Assembly: GCA_021785515.1 (NCBI GenBank)
Contig: JAJYEX010000002.1
Coordinates: forward strand, 281,328 to 345,327
DNA: 64,000 bases
From: Pseudomonadota bacterium
GTDB taxonomy: Bacteria; Pseudomonadota; Gammaproteobacteria; Acidiferrobacterales; UBA6901
Reading direction: 5' to 3'
Below are positions 1 to 10,226 of this stretch, one piece after another. Numbering within the stretch: the stretch's first letter is position 1; every line of letters begins with the position of its first letter. A program made the position numbers and the translations under genes. The notes below the pieces were generated by a model. It ran no database searches. It was not told the origin of the DNA and saw only the letters and a program-made list of their open reading frames with translations.

Positions 1-2
1 CG

Positions 3-140
3 TTGCTGGGAATGGCGTTCTGCCTCTATCTCATGGCCAGCCTACCGCTCGTCACCTGGCTGCGTTTTGTGATCTGGCTGGCCATCGGCCTGGTCATCTA
101 TTTCGGCTACTCCCGCCATCACAGCGCCCTGAACGGGTGA
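3..140 (+). CDS. C-terminal end of an APC-superfamily amino acid permease (partial)
   Basis: Open from the left edge to TGA at 138-140, giving 45 residues. The peptide is one or two hydrophobic helices followed by a short polar tail (YFGYSRHHSALNG). This tail pattern is typical of the C-terminus of cationic amino acid transporters of the APC superfamily (inner-membrane amino acid/proton transport). The start and most of the gene lie outside the window, so substrate and exact family cannot be judged. It converges on glnD, with 18 nt between the stop codons. Confidence 0.5.
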   Translation: MLGMAFCLYLMASLPLVTWLRFVIWLAIGLVIYFGYSRHHSALNG

Positions 141-158
141 CCGCGGACCTCTTTTCCG

Positions 159-2900
159 TCAGATCTCGATGACCTCGCTGCCGCGTGCGGCGCCGTCGCT
201 GGCGTCCCGGTGTTCGGGTTCAAGACGTTCCCGGATGCCCGTGTCCAGGCAGGTCTGGCGGTCGCTGTCGGCAATCAGCTTGCCGTCGCGATCGACGATA
301 TAGAAGATGTCCTCGGCCCTTTCCCCGTAGGTGGCGACCTTGGCCGTCACCAGACGTGCCCGGCAATGCTGCAGGGCGAGCGCGACCTGGTAGAGCAGAC
401 CAGGACGGTCCTGTGCCACAACTTCCATCATAGTCTGCTGGCCATTGGGCGCGGTAGCGAAACTCACCCTGGTAGCGATGCGGAAGTGGCGCAGCGCCCG
501 CGGCAGTCTGGTGCTCCGCAGATCGCGCCCCGGCCTTGGTGCGAGCAGCTGGGCACGCATCGCCGCCTCCAGCTGTTCCAGCTGCTGCGGATCGGTGATG
601 GGTTTGCCGGCATGGTCCAACACGACAAATGTGTCCAGCGCGAAACCGAATCCAGTGGTATGTATGCGTGCGTCAACGATGGAGAGATTGAGGCGGTCGA
701 AGCCGCCCGTGATGACCGCGAACAGATCGTCGCGATCAGGCGTAAACACAAAAAACTCCGTGCCGCCGACGTCAGGATGGGACCGTACCGCAACAAGGGG
801 CAGGTCGGCTGCGGCCGTCGCGCTCATCCGCTCGGCGTGCCACGCCAGGGCATCGGCGTCATGACGCAGGAAATAGTCGCTCTCCATGCGCGACCAGTGC
901 CGCTGCACGAGTTCCGGATTCACACCCCGGTCCGCCAGAATGCGCAGCGCCTCGTCCTTGAGATCGCGGATCCGCTCATCGAGATCGATGGGTCTCGCAA
1001 AGCCGCGACGTAGCACGCGGGCGGTCGCGGTGTGCAGCTGCGACAACAGCCGGTCTTTCCATACGTTCCAGACGTCGGGGCTGGTGGCGCGCATGTCGGC
1101 TACGGTCAGCAGGTACAGGTTGTCCAGGCGCTCCTGGTCGCCGACTTTCTGGGCGAACTCCAGCACCACTGCTGGATCGGTGATGTCCTGGCGCTGCGCG
1201 GTCCAGGACATGACCAGATGGTTGCGCACCAGCCAGCTGACGAATCGCGTGTCATACTCGCTCAGCCCGTGCCGTTCGCAGAAACTGCGTGCCTCCGTTT
1301 CCCCGAGCACGGAGTGGTCGCCGCCTCGTCCCTTGGCGATGTCATGGAACAGTCCTCCCAGGTACAGCCGTTCCGGTTTCACCAGGTGCTGGATCAGGCG
1401 GCTGGCAAGCGGAAATTCGTGGGCAAACTCTGGTACGGTGAAGCGCCGCAGATTGCGCACCACAAACAGCGTGTGCTCGTCGACGGTATAGACATGAAAC
1501 AGGTCATGCTGCATCTGTCCGACGATGTGTCCGAACGCCGGTATGTAGGCGGCCAGTACGCCGTAGGCGTTCATGCGCCGCAACGCGTGGGTTAGCCCCT
1601 GGGGCTGGCGCAGAATCTCCATGAACAGCCCGCGGCAGGCGATGTCCTGGCGGAAGCCGTTGTTGACGCGGTGAAGGTTTTCGCGCAGAAGACGTATCGT
1701 CTGGGCCCGCACGCCCTTGAGATCCGGATTGTGCTCCAGTACCAGAAACAGCTCCAGGATCGCGTACGGGGATTTTTCAAAGACATTCGCGCGCGTTACC
1801 TCCAGGAAATCATCGCGCGCCTGGAATCGCCGGTTGATGGTACGCACCGCTTTTTTCCGGCCGGGGCTCAGGATGGCTTCCTGAAAATGCTGAAGCAGGA
1901 TTTCGTTCAGGAGCGCGAGCTCCTTGACGACACGGTAATAGCGCTTCATGAACTGCTCGACGGCCAGGCTGCCCGGGCGGTTTGTGTAGCCCAGCTGCGC
2001 CGCTAGCGCGACCTGGTAGTCGAACAGCAAACGGTCCTCGCGGTGTCCAGCCAGATAATGAATACCGCAGCGCAGTTGCGCCAGCAGATGCCGGCCGCGA
2101 ACGAGGCTCCGGTACTCGCTCTCGCTCAGGAACTCCAGCGCCACCAGGTCATGGAGCGTGGCGCTGCCGAAGTGGCGCTGGGTCACCCAGGCGATCATCT
2201 GGATGTCGCGCAGTCCGCCCGGGCCTTCCTTGATGTTTGGCTCGAGCCGATAGGCGGTATCACCGAAATGATGATGGCGTTCGATCTGTTCCTGCCATTT
2301 GGCTGCGAAGAATTTGCTGCTCGGCCAGATCCGCTGGGGGCCGGTATTCGTGCGCATGTCCTCAAACAGCTGTGCGTCACCCGCCAGCCAGCGTGCCTCC
2401 ATGAGATTGGTGGCAACTGTGATGTCCTTGCGGGATTCGCGTTCGCAGTCGCGGAGCGTTCGGACGCTGTGTCCGACCTCAAGTCCCATATCCCACAGGA
2501 AACTGAGGAGGCGCCTGGCGAATTCATCCGCGCCGGCACGTCCCCGCTTCTCCAGCAGGAGCAGCAGGTCTATATCGGAGGCTGGATAGAGTTCGCCGCG
2601 TCCGTAACCGCCCACTGCTACCAGGGCGACACGGCCGCAGTCCTGTGCGAGTGCCTGGTGCAGCGTCCAGGCGCGTTTCAGCAACTGGTCGACCAGCCAC
2701 GAATGGACGCCGAGTACGTCCTGCGGTGGAGCACCGTCGAGGTAACGTTGTTTGAGCAGCTCCCGCCCGGACCGCAGCGCCTCGCGGAACAGCGGCAGGA
2801 TTTTCGTCCGCGCCTCGGTCGTGGCTTCGTCCGGCAAAAGCGCGTTGAGATCGGCGTCAAACCGCCGCGAATCGAATATGTCCTGTTTCTGCAGAGGCAT
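159..2900 (-). CDS. glnD: Bifunctional [protein-PII] uridylyltransferase / uridylyl-removing enzyme
   Basis: Senses glutamine in the cytoplasm and uridylylates or deuridylylates PII proteins, thereby steering glutamine synthetase and nitrogen regulation. The 913 residues match the usual ~890-residue family length. The nucleotidyltransferase signature GGYGRGELYPASDIDLL is at about residues 97-113, with the paired Asp residues of the active site. An HD-hydrolase motif (FHDIAKGRGGDHS) lies near residue 520. Two C-terminal ACT-type regions follow (e.g. MMEVVAQDRPGLLYQVALAL). Start ATG at 2900. Its neighbour on the same strand is map, a common glnD-map pairing in gammaproteobacteria. Confidence 0.97.
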   Translation of the reverse strand: MPLQKQDIFDSRRFDADLNALLPDEATTEARTKILPLFREALRSGRELLKQRYLDGAPPQDVLGVHSWLVDQLLKRAWTLHQALAQDCGRVALVAVGGYGRGELYPASDIDLLLLLEKRGRAGADEFARRLLSFLWDMGLEVGHSVRTLRDCERESRKDITVATNLMEARWLAGDAQLFEDMRTNTGPQRIWPSSKFFAAKWQEQIERHHHFGDTAYRLEPNIKEGPGGLRDIQMIAWVTQRHFGSATLHDLVALEFLSESEYRSLVRGRHLLAQLRCGIHYLAGHREDRLLFDYQVALAAQLGYTNRPGSLAVEQFMKRYYRVVKELALLNEILLQHFQEAILSPGRKKAVRTINRRFQARDDFLEVTRANVFEKSPYAILELFLVLEHNPDLKGVRAQTIRLLRENLHRVNNGFRQDIACRGLFMEILRQPQGLTHALRRMNAYGVLAAYIPAFGHIVGQMQHDLFHVYTVDEHTLFVVRNLRRFTVPEFAHEFPLASRLIQHLVKPERLYLGGLFHDIAKGRGGDHSVLGETEARSFCERHGLSEYDTRFVSWLVRNHLVMSWTAQRQDITDPAVVLEFAQKVGDQERLDNLYLLTVADMRATSPDVWNVWKDRLLSQLHTATARVLRRGFARPIDLDERIRDLKDEALRILADRGVNPELVQRHWSRMESDYFLRHDADALAWHAERMSATAAADLPLVAVRSHPDVGGTEFFVFTPDRDDLFAVITGGFDRLNLSIVDARIHTTGFGFALDTFVVLDHAGKPITDPQQLEQLEAAMRAQLLAPRPGRDLRSTRLPRALRHFRIATRVSFATAPNGQQTMMEVVAQDRPGLLYQVALALQHCRARLVTAKVATYGERAEDIFYIVDRDGKLIADSDRQTCLDTGIRERLEPEHRDASDGAARGSEVIEI

Positions 2901-2980
2901 CAGCGCTCCCTAGCCGGATCGTGGCAGCGAATCTGCGGTACTGCTCCGCGCCACCTTTGCCGGCGGCATCTGCCGGTTGC

Positions 2981-3748
2981 CTAAAGGCTGTCTCCCGGCA
3001 GGACAGTCAGCACTTCGTGACCCGTCTCGGTGACCAGTATCGTATGCTCCCACTGTGCCGACAGGCTGTGGTCGCGGGTAACCACGGTCCAGTTGTCCGG
3101 CAGCATCCGGATCTCCCGCCGTCCCGCATTGATCATCGGTTCTATGGTGATGGTCATGCCGGCGGCGAGTTCCATGCCGGTACCCGGATTGCCGAAATGC
3201 AGCACCTGCGGGTCCTCGTGGAACTGGCGGCCGATGCCGTGCCCGCAGTACTCGCGCACCACTGAACAGTGATTCTTCTCGGCGTGCACCTGGATGGCGT
3301 GACCGATATCTCCCAGACGTACACCCGCGCGCACCATCTCGATGCCCTTGCACATGCATTCATGGCTCACCTGGGTGACGCGCCGCGCCTGAATTGACGG
3401 CTCACCGACGAAAAACATCTTGCTGGTGTCGCCGTGGTAGCCGTCCTTGATGACAGTAATGTCGATGTTGACGATGTCCCCTTTTTTTAGGACCCGGTCG
3501 CCTGGAATCCCGTGGCAGACCTGGTGGTTTACGGAGGTGCAGATGGATTTCGGGAAGCCGTGGTAATTGAGCGGTGCCGGAATGGCACCCTGGACGTTGA
3601 CGATGTAATCGTGGCAGATACGGTCCAGCTCGCCGGTGGTCACGCCCGGAAGGACGTGCGGGCGGATCATCCGCAGTACGTCTGCGGCCAGGTGTCCCGC
3701 AACGCGCATTTTTTCCACTTCTTCGAGGGTCTTTATCGTGACGGCCAT
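2981..3748 (-). CDS. map: Type I methionine aminopeptidase
   Basis: Removes the initiator methionine from nascent proteins. At 255 residues it has normal length for the short type I bacterial enzyme without an N-terminal extension. The five metal ligands are visible: two Asp in NIDITVIKDGYHGDTS, His in GHGIGRQFHED, Glu in TITIEPMIN and Glu in QWEHTILVT. It is divergent from rpsB across a 373-nt spacer, the classical map/rpsB arrangement, and 80 nt upstream of glnD on the same strand. Confidence 0.97.
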   Translation of the reverse strand: MAVTIKTLEEVEKMRVAGHLAADVLRMIRPHVLPGVTTGELDRICHDYIVNVQGAIPAPLNYHGFPKSICTSVNHQVCHGIPGDRVLKKGDIVNIDITVIKDGYHGDTSKMFFVGEPSIQARRVTQVSHECMCKGIEMVRAGVRLGDIGHAIQVHAEKNHCSVVREYCGHGIGRQFHEDPQVLHFGNPGTGMELAAGMTITIEPMINAGRREIRMLPDNWTVVTRDHSLSAQWEHTILVTETGHEVLTVLPGDSL

Positions 3749-3928
3749 GGTCGTTGGGTGGTCGCGGAGCGTGCGCAGGCTTCAGTTCGGGTTGTGGAAC
3801 CAGTACAACTGCACTTTACCATAGGACTCGGGTAAAGCTCTTCCGCATCCCCTGTACCGGCAGCCTGGTCTGCCCGGGTCCCCGCTGCCGGTGGGGGGCT
3901 TTCCGGCCCCGGGCTGGCAGAATACACA

Positions 3929-3958
3929 TTGCTGGCAGACCCTCGCCTGTGGTATAAA
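3929..3958 (+). promoter_or_regulatory. Predicted sigma70 promoter of the rpsB operon (extended -10)
   Basis: TTGCTG at 3929-3934 (-35), 18-nt spacer, TATAAA at 3953-3958 (-10), with a TG one base upstream of the -10 hexamer (extended -10). It lies about 165 nt before the rpsB start in the map/rpsB divergent spacer. No other comparable pair was seen there. Transcription would begin near 3965. Confidence 0.7.
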
Positions 3959-3964
3959 GCGACG

Positions 3965-4121
3965 TTTTTAAGGCGTTAATCTCTGGCCTCTGGCGCTGTG
4001 GCGCCCGCGGCCGGAACACACACGTGATCCGTCGAAGGCCATCCGGGTGCTGCCTGGCGCGTTGCGCCGGGGGGTTGGATGTTCCGGGATCACGGCGGAA
4101 AAACCCGACCGGAGTATATCC
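3965..4121 (+). promoter_or_regulatory. Structured 5' leader of rpsB, candidate S2 autoregulatory RNA
   Basis: About 157 nt of untranslated leader between the predicted transcription start and the rpsB ATG. It holds at least two GC hairpins: GGCGC/GCGCC at 3992-4005 (TGTG loop) and CCTGGCGC/GCGCCGGG at 4053-4071 (GTT loop, one G-U pair). Ribosomal protein S2 represses its own operon through the mRNA leader in gammaproteobacteria. That this leader does the same is inference; no primary-sequence motif was checked. Confidence 0.45.
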
Positions 4122-5045
4122 ATGAGTGACGTTACTATGCGCCAGATGCTGGAAGCCGGCGTTCATTTCGGCCACCAGACGCGTTTCTGGCACCCCAAGA
4201 TGCGCCCCTACATTTTCGGTGAGCGCAACAAGGTCCACATCATCAATCTCGAGAAGACCCTGCCCATGTTCAACGAGGCAATGGGCTTTCTCGGCAAGCT
4301 TGCGTCGAACAAGGGAACGATTCTGTTCGTTGGCACGAAGCGCCAGGCGGGCGACATCATCCGCGAGGAAGCCATCCGCTGCGGTAGTCCGTATGTGGAT
4401 CATCGGTGGACTGGCGGGATGTTGACCAATTACAAGACCGTCAAGAAGTCCATAGAGCGGCTGAAGTCCTTGGAGGCTATGGAGCAGGACGGGACCTTCA
4501 GCAAGCTCAACAAGAAAGAGACGCTGTTGCTGACGCGGGAACGCGACAAGCTGAACCGCAGCCTGGCAGGCATCAAGGAAATGGGTGGTTTGCCGGATGC
4601 GATGTTTGTGATTGATGTCGGCCACGAATATATCGCCGTGTCGGAGGCTAACAAGCTGGAAATTCCGGTGGTGGCGGTGGTGGATTCGAACTGCAAGCCG
4701 GACGGCGTGGATTACGTCATTCCGGGCAATGACGATGCGTTGCGCGCCATACGCCTGTATGTCCGGGCAGCGGCGGACGCGATCATCCAGGGACGGCAGA
4801 CGGTGGTGGTCCCGTTGCCGGCCGATGACGAGGAGTTCGTCGAGGTAGCCGAAGAGCCGGCCAAGGTTAAGGTGGCTGCGAGGCGCAAGCCGGTGCCTGC
4901 CAGTGCGTCACAAGACGAGCCGGATCAGGCGCTCGACCGCGACGACGGCGAGGCGAAGCCAGACAAGACGGCGCACCGAACAGCGCGTCCCAAGGCCAAA
5001 GCCCCGGCGAACCGGGGACGGACGAAAGCCGGTCAGGGCGAATGA
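4122..5045 (+). CDS. rpsB: 30S ribosomal protein S2 with long C-terminal tail
   Basis: Component of the small ribosomal subunit. The start is ATG 4122 ([20 protein letters not shown], the standard S2 N-terminus). The frame is open further upstream, but that part does not resemble S2. The conserved body ([37 protein letters not shown]) ends near residue 240, about where E. coli S2 (241 aa) ends. This protein continues to 307 aa with a Lys/Ala/Arg/Pro/Asp-rich, probably disordered tail. It is first in the rpsB-tsf operon and is followed at once by a strong hairpin. Confidence 0.97.
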   Translation: MSDVTMRQMLEAGVHFGHQTRFWHPKMRPYIFGERNKVHIINLEKTLPMFNEAMGFLGKLASNKGTILFVGTKRQAGDIIREEAIRCGSPYVDHRWTGGMLTNYKTVKKSIERLKSLEAMEQDGTFSKLNKKETLLLTRERDKLNRSLAGIKEMGGLPDAMFVIDVGHEYIAVSEANKLEIPVVAVVDSNCKPDGVDYVIPGNDDALRAIRLYVRAAADAIIQGRQTVVVPLPADDEEFVEVAEEPAKVKVAARRKPVPASASQDEPDQALDRDDGEAKPDKTAHRTARPKAKAPANRGRTKAGQGE

Positions 5046-5047
5046 AT

Positions 5048-5070
5048 AAAGGGGGCCTTGCCCCCTTTTT
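5048..5070 (+). terminator. Intrinsic terminator/attenuator between rpsB and tsf
   Basis: Perfect stem AAAGGGGGC (5048-5056) / GCCCCCTTT (5060-5068) with a 3-nt loop and T run to 5070, beginning 3 nt after the rpsB stop. It would trim or attenuate read-through from rpsB into tsf, matching the known excess of rpsB over tsf transcripts in other gammaproteobacteria. Confidence 0.85.
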
Positions 5071-5109
5071 CGTAATGTAACGGGTTATGTCGATTTTTCG
5101 GGGATGCGT

Positions 5110-5991
5110 ATGACGATTACCGCAGGTCAGGTCAAGGAGTTGCGGGAGCGCACCGGGCTCGGGATGATGGAGTGCAAGGGCGCCCTGACGGAAACCAATG
5201 GGGATATGGAGGCTGCAATAGAACTGCTGCGCCGGAAGGCTGGCGCCAAGGTCGAAAAGAAGGCGGGTCGGACGGCGGCGGAAGGCGCCATTGCGGCATA
5301 TCTCAGTCCTGATCGCAGACTGGCCGCCATCGTGGAAGTGAACTCTGAAACCGATTTTGTTGCCAAAGGTGATGAATTCGGGGCGTTTGCCGCGACTGTC
5401 GCGGCCTGTGTGGCAAAGCACGACCCGAAGTCGCTCGAGGCGCTTGCCGCCCTGACGCTGGACGGTGGGCGGACGGTGTCGCAGGTGCGCGAAGGGCTGG
5501 TGGCCAAACTGGGAGAGAACATAGCGGTACGGCGGTTTGTCCGGTATGCATCCAGCGAGGGGCATATCGCCAACTACCTCCACGGACGGCGGATCGGTGT
5601 ACTCGTGGAATTCGTCGGCGGGGACGAGACGCTCGGACACGATCTTGCCATGCATGTGGCCGCAAGCCGGCCGGCGTACCTGGCACGGGAGAACGTGCCG
5701 GCCGAGGTGATTGCGAAGGAAAAGGCGATATTCGCCGCCCAAGCGGCGGACAGCGGCAAGCCGGCGGAAATCGTTGAGAAAATGGTGGCCGGCCGGGTGA
5801 ACAAGTTCATCAGCGAGATAACGCTGGTCGGACAGCCTTTTGTCAAGGACCCCGATATGACGGTGGACAAGTTGCTCAAGAAGGCCGCGGCCAGGGTGGT
5901 ACGTTTCAGCCGTTTAGAGGTGGGCGAAGGCATTGAAAAAGGTGCCAGCGATTTCGCCGCCGAGGTGATGGCGCAGGTCAGGGGAGGCTAG
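5110..5991 (+). CDS. tsf: Translation elongation factor Ts
   Basis: Nucleotide-exchange factor for EF-Tu. The N-terminal UBA-like segment [20 protein letters not shown] and the second signature [12 protein letters not shown] are diagnostic. 293 residues from ATG 5110, normal for the family (E. coli 283). ATG 5104 is also in frame, but its GGGG Shine-Dalgarno is flush against it, whereas it is well spaced for 5110. Follows rpsB after an attenuator hairpin and ends 4 nt before pyrH. Confidence 0.96.
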   Translation: MTITAGQVKELRERTGLGMMECKGALTETNGDMEAAIELLRRKAGAKVEKKAGRTAAEGAIAAYLSPDRRLAAIVEVNSETDFVAKGDEFGAFAATVAACVAKHDPKSLEALAALTLDGGRTVSQVREGLVAKLGENIAVRRFVRYASSEGHIANYLHGRRIGVLVEFVGGDETLGHDLAMHVAASRPAYLARENVPAEVIAKEKAIFAAQAADSGKPAEIVEKMVAGRVNKFISEITLVGQPFVKDPDMTVDKLLKKAAARVVRFSRLEVGEGIEKGASDFAAEVMAQVRGG

Positions 5992-5995
5992 GTCG

Positions 5996-6739
5996 TTGGG
6001 TCGTTCCGCCCCGGATGGTGTCAAGACGGTATATCGCCGGATCCTGCTCAAGCTGAGCGGTGAGGCGCTGATGGGGGAAGATTCCTATGGGATCAACCGC
6101 CAGGTGCTGGAACGGATTGTCGGTGAGATCAAGGACGTCGCCGGTACCGGTGTCGAACTCGCCATCGTGATCGGCGGCGGAAACATTTTCCGCGGCGTCG
6201 CTCCCGGCACCCGTGGCATGGACCGGGCGACGGCCGATTACATGGGCATGCTTGCGACCGTCATGAATGCGCTGGCGTTGCAGGATGCACTTACGCAGTC
6301 GGGTGTTCCGGCGGTGGTGCTTACGGGGCTTGCCATGGATACCGTAGCTGAACCGTACTCGCGGCGGGCGGCGCTTGACCATCTCGCAGCAGGGCGGGTT
6401 GTCATTTTCGGTGCCGGTACCGGGAACCCCTTTTTCACGACCGACACGGCTGCCAGTCTGCGGGGTGCGGAAATCGGGGCGGATCTGGTGCTCAAGGCCA
6501 CCAAGGTCGACGGCGTCTATACAAAGGATCCGGTGCGTCACGCGGATGCGCGACGTTACGAGGTGCTGACCTATGATGAGGCGCTGCAGAACCGGCTGGG
6601 CGTGATGGATGCCACCGCGATCGCGCTGTGTCGCGAGCAGAACATGCTGCTGCGCGTGTTCAGCATCAACTCGCATGGGAGCCTGATGCGGATCGTACGG
6701 GGTGAAAACGAAGGCACGCTGGTCAAACGCGGAGATTGA
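5996..6739 (+). CDS. pyrH: Uridylate (UMP) kinase
   Basis: Hexameric amino-acid-kinase-fold enzyme phosphorylating UMP to UDP with [31 protein letters not shown] and [19 protein letters not shown] are typical. 247 aa (E. coli 241). A TTG start at 5996 is chosen because GGGGAGG at 5981-5987 gives a good ribosome binding site and no ATG or GTG start is available before the conserved motif. Four nt separate it from tsf and it is followed by frr, the standard operon order. Confidence 0.95.
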   Translation: MGRSAPDGVKTVYRRILLKLSGEALMGEDSYGINRQVLERIVGEIKDVAGTGVELAIVIGGGNIFRGVAPGTRGMDRATADYMGMLATVMNALALQDALTQSGVPAVVLTGLAMDTVAEPYSRRAALDHLAAGRVVIFGAGTGNPFFTTDTAASLRGAEIGADLVLKATKVDGVYTKDPVRHADARRYEVLTYDEALQNRLGVMDATAIALCREQNMLLRVFSINSHGSLMRIVRGENEGTLVKRGD

Positions 6740-6743
6740 TGCC

Positions 6744-7310
6744 ATGCACGAGGTGATCAGCAAGATCAGTAAGGACTCCGAGGCCAGGATGGCGAAGTCG
6801 ATCGACGCGCTCAAGCAGGCGCTTGAGAAGGTCAGGACGGGCAGAGCCCATGTTGGCCTGCTCGAACACATCCACGTGGAATACTACGGCAGCCGGACGC
6901 CCCTCAATCAGGTGGCCAATGTCGCCGTGGCGGATGCGCGCTCGCTTACGGTTACGCCCTACGACAAGACCATGGTCCAGGCGGTCGAGAAGGCCATCCA
7001 GGAGTCAGGGCTCGGGCTTAATCCGGCGGTAGCCGGGCAGACGATACGCGTTCCCCTTCCGGTGCTTACCGAGGAGCGGCGCAAGGAACTCGGGAAGGTC
7101 GTGCGCAACGAGGGCGAGGACGCGAAGATCGCCGTCCGCAATGTCCGCCGCGACGGCCTGACACATCTGAAGGAAGCGCTGAAGAAAAAGGAGATATCCG
7201 AGGACGATGAGAAGCGTGCGCACGAGACGATACAGAAGCTTACCGACCGGTTTACCGCGGATGTAGACAAGCTGGTCACCGCCAAGGAACGCGATCTGAT
7301 GGCGATTTAG
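6744..7310 (+). CDS. frr: Ribosome recycling factor
   Basis: Splits post-termination ribosomes together with EF-G. 188 residues from ATG 6744 (E. coli 185). Starts [35 protein letters not shown] and the C-terminal helical [16 protein letters not shown] are family hallmarks. The start lies 4 nt after the pyrH stop. The frame is open 42 nt upstream inside pyrH, but that part lacks similarity. Confidence 0.96.
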   Translation: MHEVISKISKDSEARMAKSIDALKQALEKVRTGRAHVGLLEHIHVEYYGSRTPLNQVANVAVADARSLTVTPYDKTMVQAVEKAIQESGLGLNPAVAGQTIRVPLPVLTEERRKELGKVVRNEGEDAKIAVRNVRRDGLTHLKEALKKKEISEDDEKRAHETIQKLTDRFTADVDKLVTAKERDLMAI

Positions 7311-7346
7311 GCGGCAGTGTCGCCGGCCCGGTGCTGCGTCCGATGA

Positions 7347-8171
7347 ATGGGTTTGAAATCACGTTTTAGCGAGATGTCCGAGTCAAGCAAGTCGTCCACT
7401 CCAACGACCGCGGTTCCCCCGGTTGCACGGCTGCCGCTGCACGTTGCGGTCATCATGGATGGCAATGGGCGCTGGGCCCGGAGCCGGGGCCTGCCGCGGG
7501 TCGCGGGCCACCGTCGCGGGGTTGAAGCGGTCCGCGAGCTCGTCTCCGCCTGCGGGGAGAAGGGCATCCGCTACCTTACCTTGTTCGCATTCAGCAGCGA
7601 GAACTGGCGCCGTCCTGAAACCGAAGTGCGCCTACTCCTGCAGCTTTTCGGAGTTGCCCTGGACAAGGAGGTGAAGAAGCTGCATGAGAACAACATCCGC
7701 TTCCGTGTGATCGGTGACCTGTCGGCATTCGGCGAAAAGCTGGTAGAGCGCATACGCCAGGGTGAGGCCCTCACTCGTGACAATTCGGCGCTGACTCTGA
7801 CCATTGCGGCCAACTATGGCGGACGCTGGGATATCAGCCAGGCATGCCGCGAACTGGCGCGCCAGGCGGTCGCCGGAACGCTGGATCCGGAATCGATCAC
7901 TGCCGACAGCCTCGAACCCTACCTCAGCATGTCCAAGATACCCGAACCGGACCTGTTTATACGGACTGGCGGCGAGCAGCGCGTGAGCAATTTCATGTTG
8001 TGGCAGCTGGCCTACACTGAGCTCTATTTTACGCCCGTGCTCTGGCCGGATTTTGACCGCAGCCAGTTTGAAGCCGCGCTGGTATCGTATGCCGGGCGCC
8101 AGCGCCGCTTCGGTCACACAGGCGAGCAGATCGAGGCCGCAGCGTCGGGGAGCACAGGCAAGCGTGCTTAA
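7347..8171 (+). CDS. uppS: Isoprenyl (undecaprenyl) diphosphate synthase, cis-type
   Basis: Makes the C55 carrier lipid for peptidoglycan and O-antigen/EPS by cis-condensation of isopentenyl diphosphate. HVAVIMDGNGRWARSRG carries the catalytic Asp. FAFSSENWRRP and PDLFIRTGGEQRVSNF are signatures. 274 aa with ATG 7347, 20 residues longer than E. coli because of a Ser/Thr-rich N-terminal stretch. ATG 7374 is an alternative start, and neither has a convincing ribosome binding site. Overlaps cdsA by 8 nt. Confidence 0.95.
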   Translation: MGLKSRFSEMSESSKSSTPTTAVPPVARLPLHVAVIMDGNGRWARSRGLPRVAGHRRGVEAVRELVSACGEKGIRYLTLFAFSSENWRRPETEVRLLLQLFGVALDKEVKKLHENNIRFRVIGDLSAFGEKLVERIRQGEALTRDNSALTLTIAANYGGRWDISQACRELARQAVAGTLDPESITADSLEPYLSMSKIPEPDLFIRTGGEQRVSNFMLWQLAYTELYFTPVLWPDFDRSQFEAALVSYAGRQRRFGHTGEQIEAAASGSTGKRA

Positions 8172-8979
8172 GTTGCGGCTCCTCACGGCTGCGGTTCTGG
8201 TGCCGCTGATAGTGTGGGCGACGTTTTACCTCACCACCCCCGAGCTCGGGGCCGTGTTTGGAATTTTTTTCATCATGGCAGCATGGGAATGGACCGGGCT
8301 ATGTGGCCTGACCGCATGGCCATGGCGTGTTTTGTATGTGGTTACGCTGGTCGCCGCCGGATTGGCGTTGTGGCAGGTACCGCTGCTGCCGGTGATGTTC
8401 GCCGGCGTCGCCTGGTGGCTCTGGGCATTGTACGAACTGGTCCATTATTCCGATCTTCGGCAGGGCTTTCTGGCAACCTCTTTCGGGCGGCGTCTGAGCG
8501 GCTTTTTCATTCTGATTCCCGCCTGGATTGCTCCGCTCGCCGTGCATGCGCGCAGCGACGGCGGCCCACGGCTCACGCTGTTCATCCTGGTATTGGTGTG
8601 GATGGCAGATTCCGGCGCATACTTTGTCGGCAAGCCATGGGGCCGGACCAAGATTGCCCCGCATATCAGTCCCGGGAAGAGTCTTGAGGGATTGCTCGGT
8701 GGCGTCGCTATGGTGGCGGTGCTGGCGCTGGTCTGCGGAAAGTACATATGGAAACTGGAAGCCTCGTCCCTGGTGCTCTGGTTGGCGATTGCGGTCATAG
8801 CGGCACTGTTCTCCGTGCTGGGGGATCTGGTCGAGAGCCGTGCCAAGCGCATCGCCGGGGTCAAGGATAGCGGCAGCCTGTTACCGGGACACGGCGGGGT
8901 GCTCGACCGGGTGGACGCGCTTACTGCCGCCGCCCCCGTGTTCGTGTTTGGATGGTTGCTGCTGAGGCCGTTGCTATGA
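8164..8979 (+). CDS. cdsA: Phosphatidate cytidylyltransferase
   Basis: Integral inner-membrane enzyme forming CDP-diacylglycerol from phosphatidate and CTP. Start GTG 8164 inside the end of uppS gives [19 protein letters not shown] and 271 aa with about eight hydrophobic segments. The C-terminal CDP-lipid signature is present ([20 protein letters not shown], with its Asp residues). The open frame extends upstream inside uppS but has no similarity. The stop overlaps the dxr start (ATGA). Confidence 0.95.
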   Translation: MLKLRLLTAAVLVPLIVWATFYLTTPELGAVFGIFFIMAAWEWTGLCGLTAWPWRVLYVVTLVAAGLALWQVPLLPVMFAGVAWWLWALYELVHYSDLRQGFLATSFGRRLSGFFILIPAWIAPLAVHARSDGGPRLTLFILVLVWMADSGAYFVGKPWGRTKIAPHISPGKSLEGLLGGVAMVAVLALVCGKYIWKLEASSLVLWLAIAVIAALFSVLGDLVESRAKRIAGVKDSGSLLPGHGGVLDRVDALTAAAPVFVFGWLLLRPLL

Positions 8980-10226
8980 GCATGCACAATTCCAATCAGT
9001 CGCCTCGTCGGCGCGCCGAAGGGCCGCGAGGCGTAACGATTCTGGGGTCGACGGGGTCGATCGGGGTCAGCACCCTCGATGTGCTGGCGCGCCATCCGGA
9101 CCGTTTCCGCGTTGTGGCCCTTACTGCCAATACCCAGGTCGAGCGGCTTCTTGAGCAGTGCCGGCAGCACCGGCCGCAGTGCGCGGTTATGCGCGACCGG
9201 CAGGCGGCCGGGCAGCTTGAGGTCCGACTCAGGGAATCAGGCCTCGCGACGGAAGTCCTGTCTGGTGAGGAGGGACTCGCCATGGCCGCAGCGTTGCAAC
9301 AAAGCGGCATCGTGGTGGCGGCGATTGTGGGCGCCGCAGGTCTGATGCCGACCTTGGCCGCGGTGCGTCACGGCAAGCGCGTGCTGTTGGCTAACAAGGA
9401 ACCGCTGGTGATGTCCGGCCATATCTTGATGCAGGAGGCAAACCGTTCCGGGGCCGAGCTGCTGCCGGTCGACAGCGAACATAACGCCATCTTCCAGTGC
9501 CTGCCGGGCGGATACCGGGCCGGGGTTCCGAGCCCCGGAGTACGCAAGATCCTGCTGACCTGTTCCGGCGGACCGTTTCGTACCACGCCGCTTGCAGCGC
9601 TGACGGGTGTCACACCGGAGCAGGCCTGTGCCCATCCACGCTGGGCTATGGGCAGGAAGATTTCGGTCGATTCGGCAACGCTCATGAACAAAGGGCTCGA
9701 GGTGATCGAGGCCAGCCGCCTGTTCGGTATTGCGCCCGACCAGATCGAAATCGTGATCCACCCGCAAAGCGTGGTACATTCACTCGTCTCCTACGCCGAC
9801 GGATCGGTCCTGGCGCAGCTCGGAAATCCCGACATGCGCACACCCATCGCCCATGCGCTGGCATGGCCGGAGCGGATTGAATCCGGTGTCAGGGAGCTCG
9901 ACCTGATAGAGGTGGCGCAGCTGGACTTTGAACGACCCGATCCCCAGCGCTTTCCGTGTCTGCGCCTCGCGACAGAGGCGGCGCGCGCCGGCGGGACTAT
10001 GCCGGCCATCCTCAATGCTGCCAATGAAGTGGCTGTGTCCGCGTTTCTTGGCGGCACCATCGGGTTTACAGATATACCGAGGGTTATCGAGCACGTGCTG
10101 TCGCGAGTTTCGATGAGCGAGGAGAACGAACTCGCCGTGATTCTGGCAGATGATGCGCGTGCCCGCGAGGCGGCGGAACGTTTCATTGTCGGGCACCCAG
10201 GCCGGCTCAAACGAGGTGTGCAGTGA
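8976..10226 (+). CDS. dxr: 1-deoxy-D-xylulose 5-phosphate reductoisomerase
   Basis: Second step of the MEP isoprenoid pathway (DXP to MEP, NADPH). Nucleotide-binding [14 protein letters not shown], then [23 protein letters not shown] and [18 protein letters not shown] with the metal and substrate ligands. 416 aa, slightly longer than E. coli (398) owing to a polar N-terminal stretch. ATG 8976 overlaps the cdsA stop by 4 nt; ATG 8982 is also possible. Overlaps rseP by 4 nt. Confidence 0.96.
   Translation: MSMHNSNQSPRRRAEGPRGVTILGSTGSIGVSTLDVLARHPDRFRVVALTANTQVERLLEQCRQHRPQCAVMRDRQAAGQLEVRLRESGLATEVLSGEEGLAMAAALQQSGIVVAAIVGAAGLMPTLAAVRHGKRVLLANKEPLVMSGHILMQEANRSGAELLPVDSEHNAIFQCLPGGYRAGVPSPGVRKILLTCSGGPFRTTPLAALTGVTPEQACAHPRWAMGRKISVDSATLMNKGLEVIEASRLFGIAPDQIEIVIHPQSVVHSLVSYADGSVLAQLGNPDMRTPIAHALAWPERIESGVRELDLIEVAQLDFERPDPQRFPCLRLATEAARAGGTMPAILNAANEVAVSAFLGGTIGFTDIPRVIEHVLSRVSMSEENELAVILADDARAREAAERFIVGHPGRLKRGVQ

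Noticed and set aside
210-1013. Long plus-strand frames opposite glnD (also 2043-2984)
   Set aside because: They are antisense shadows of a strongly conserved minus-strand gene in GC-rich DNA and show no family features.
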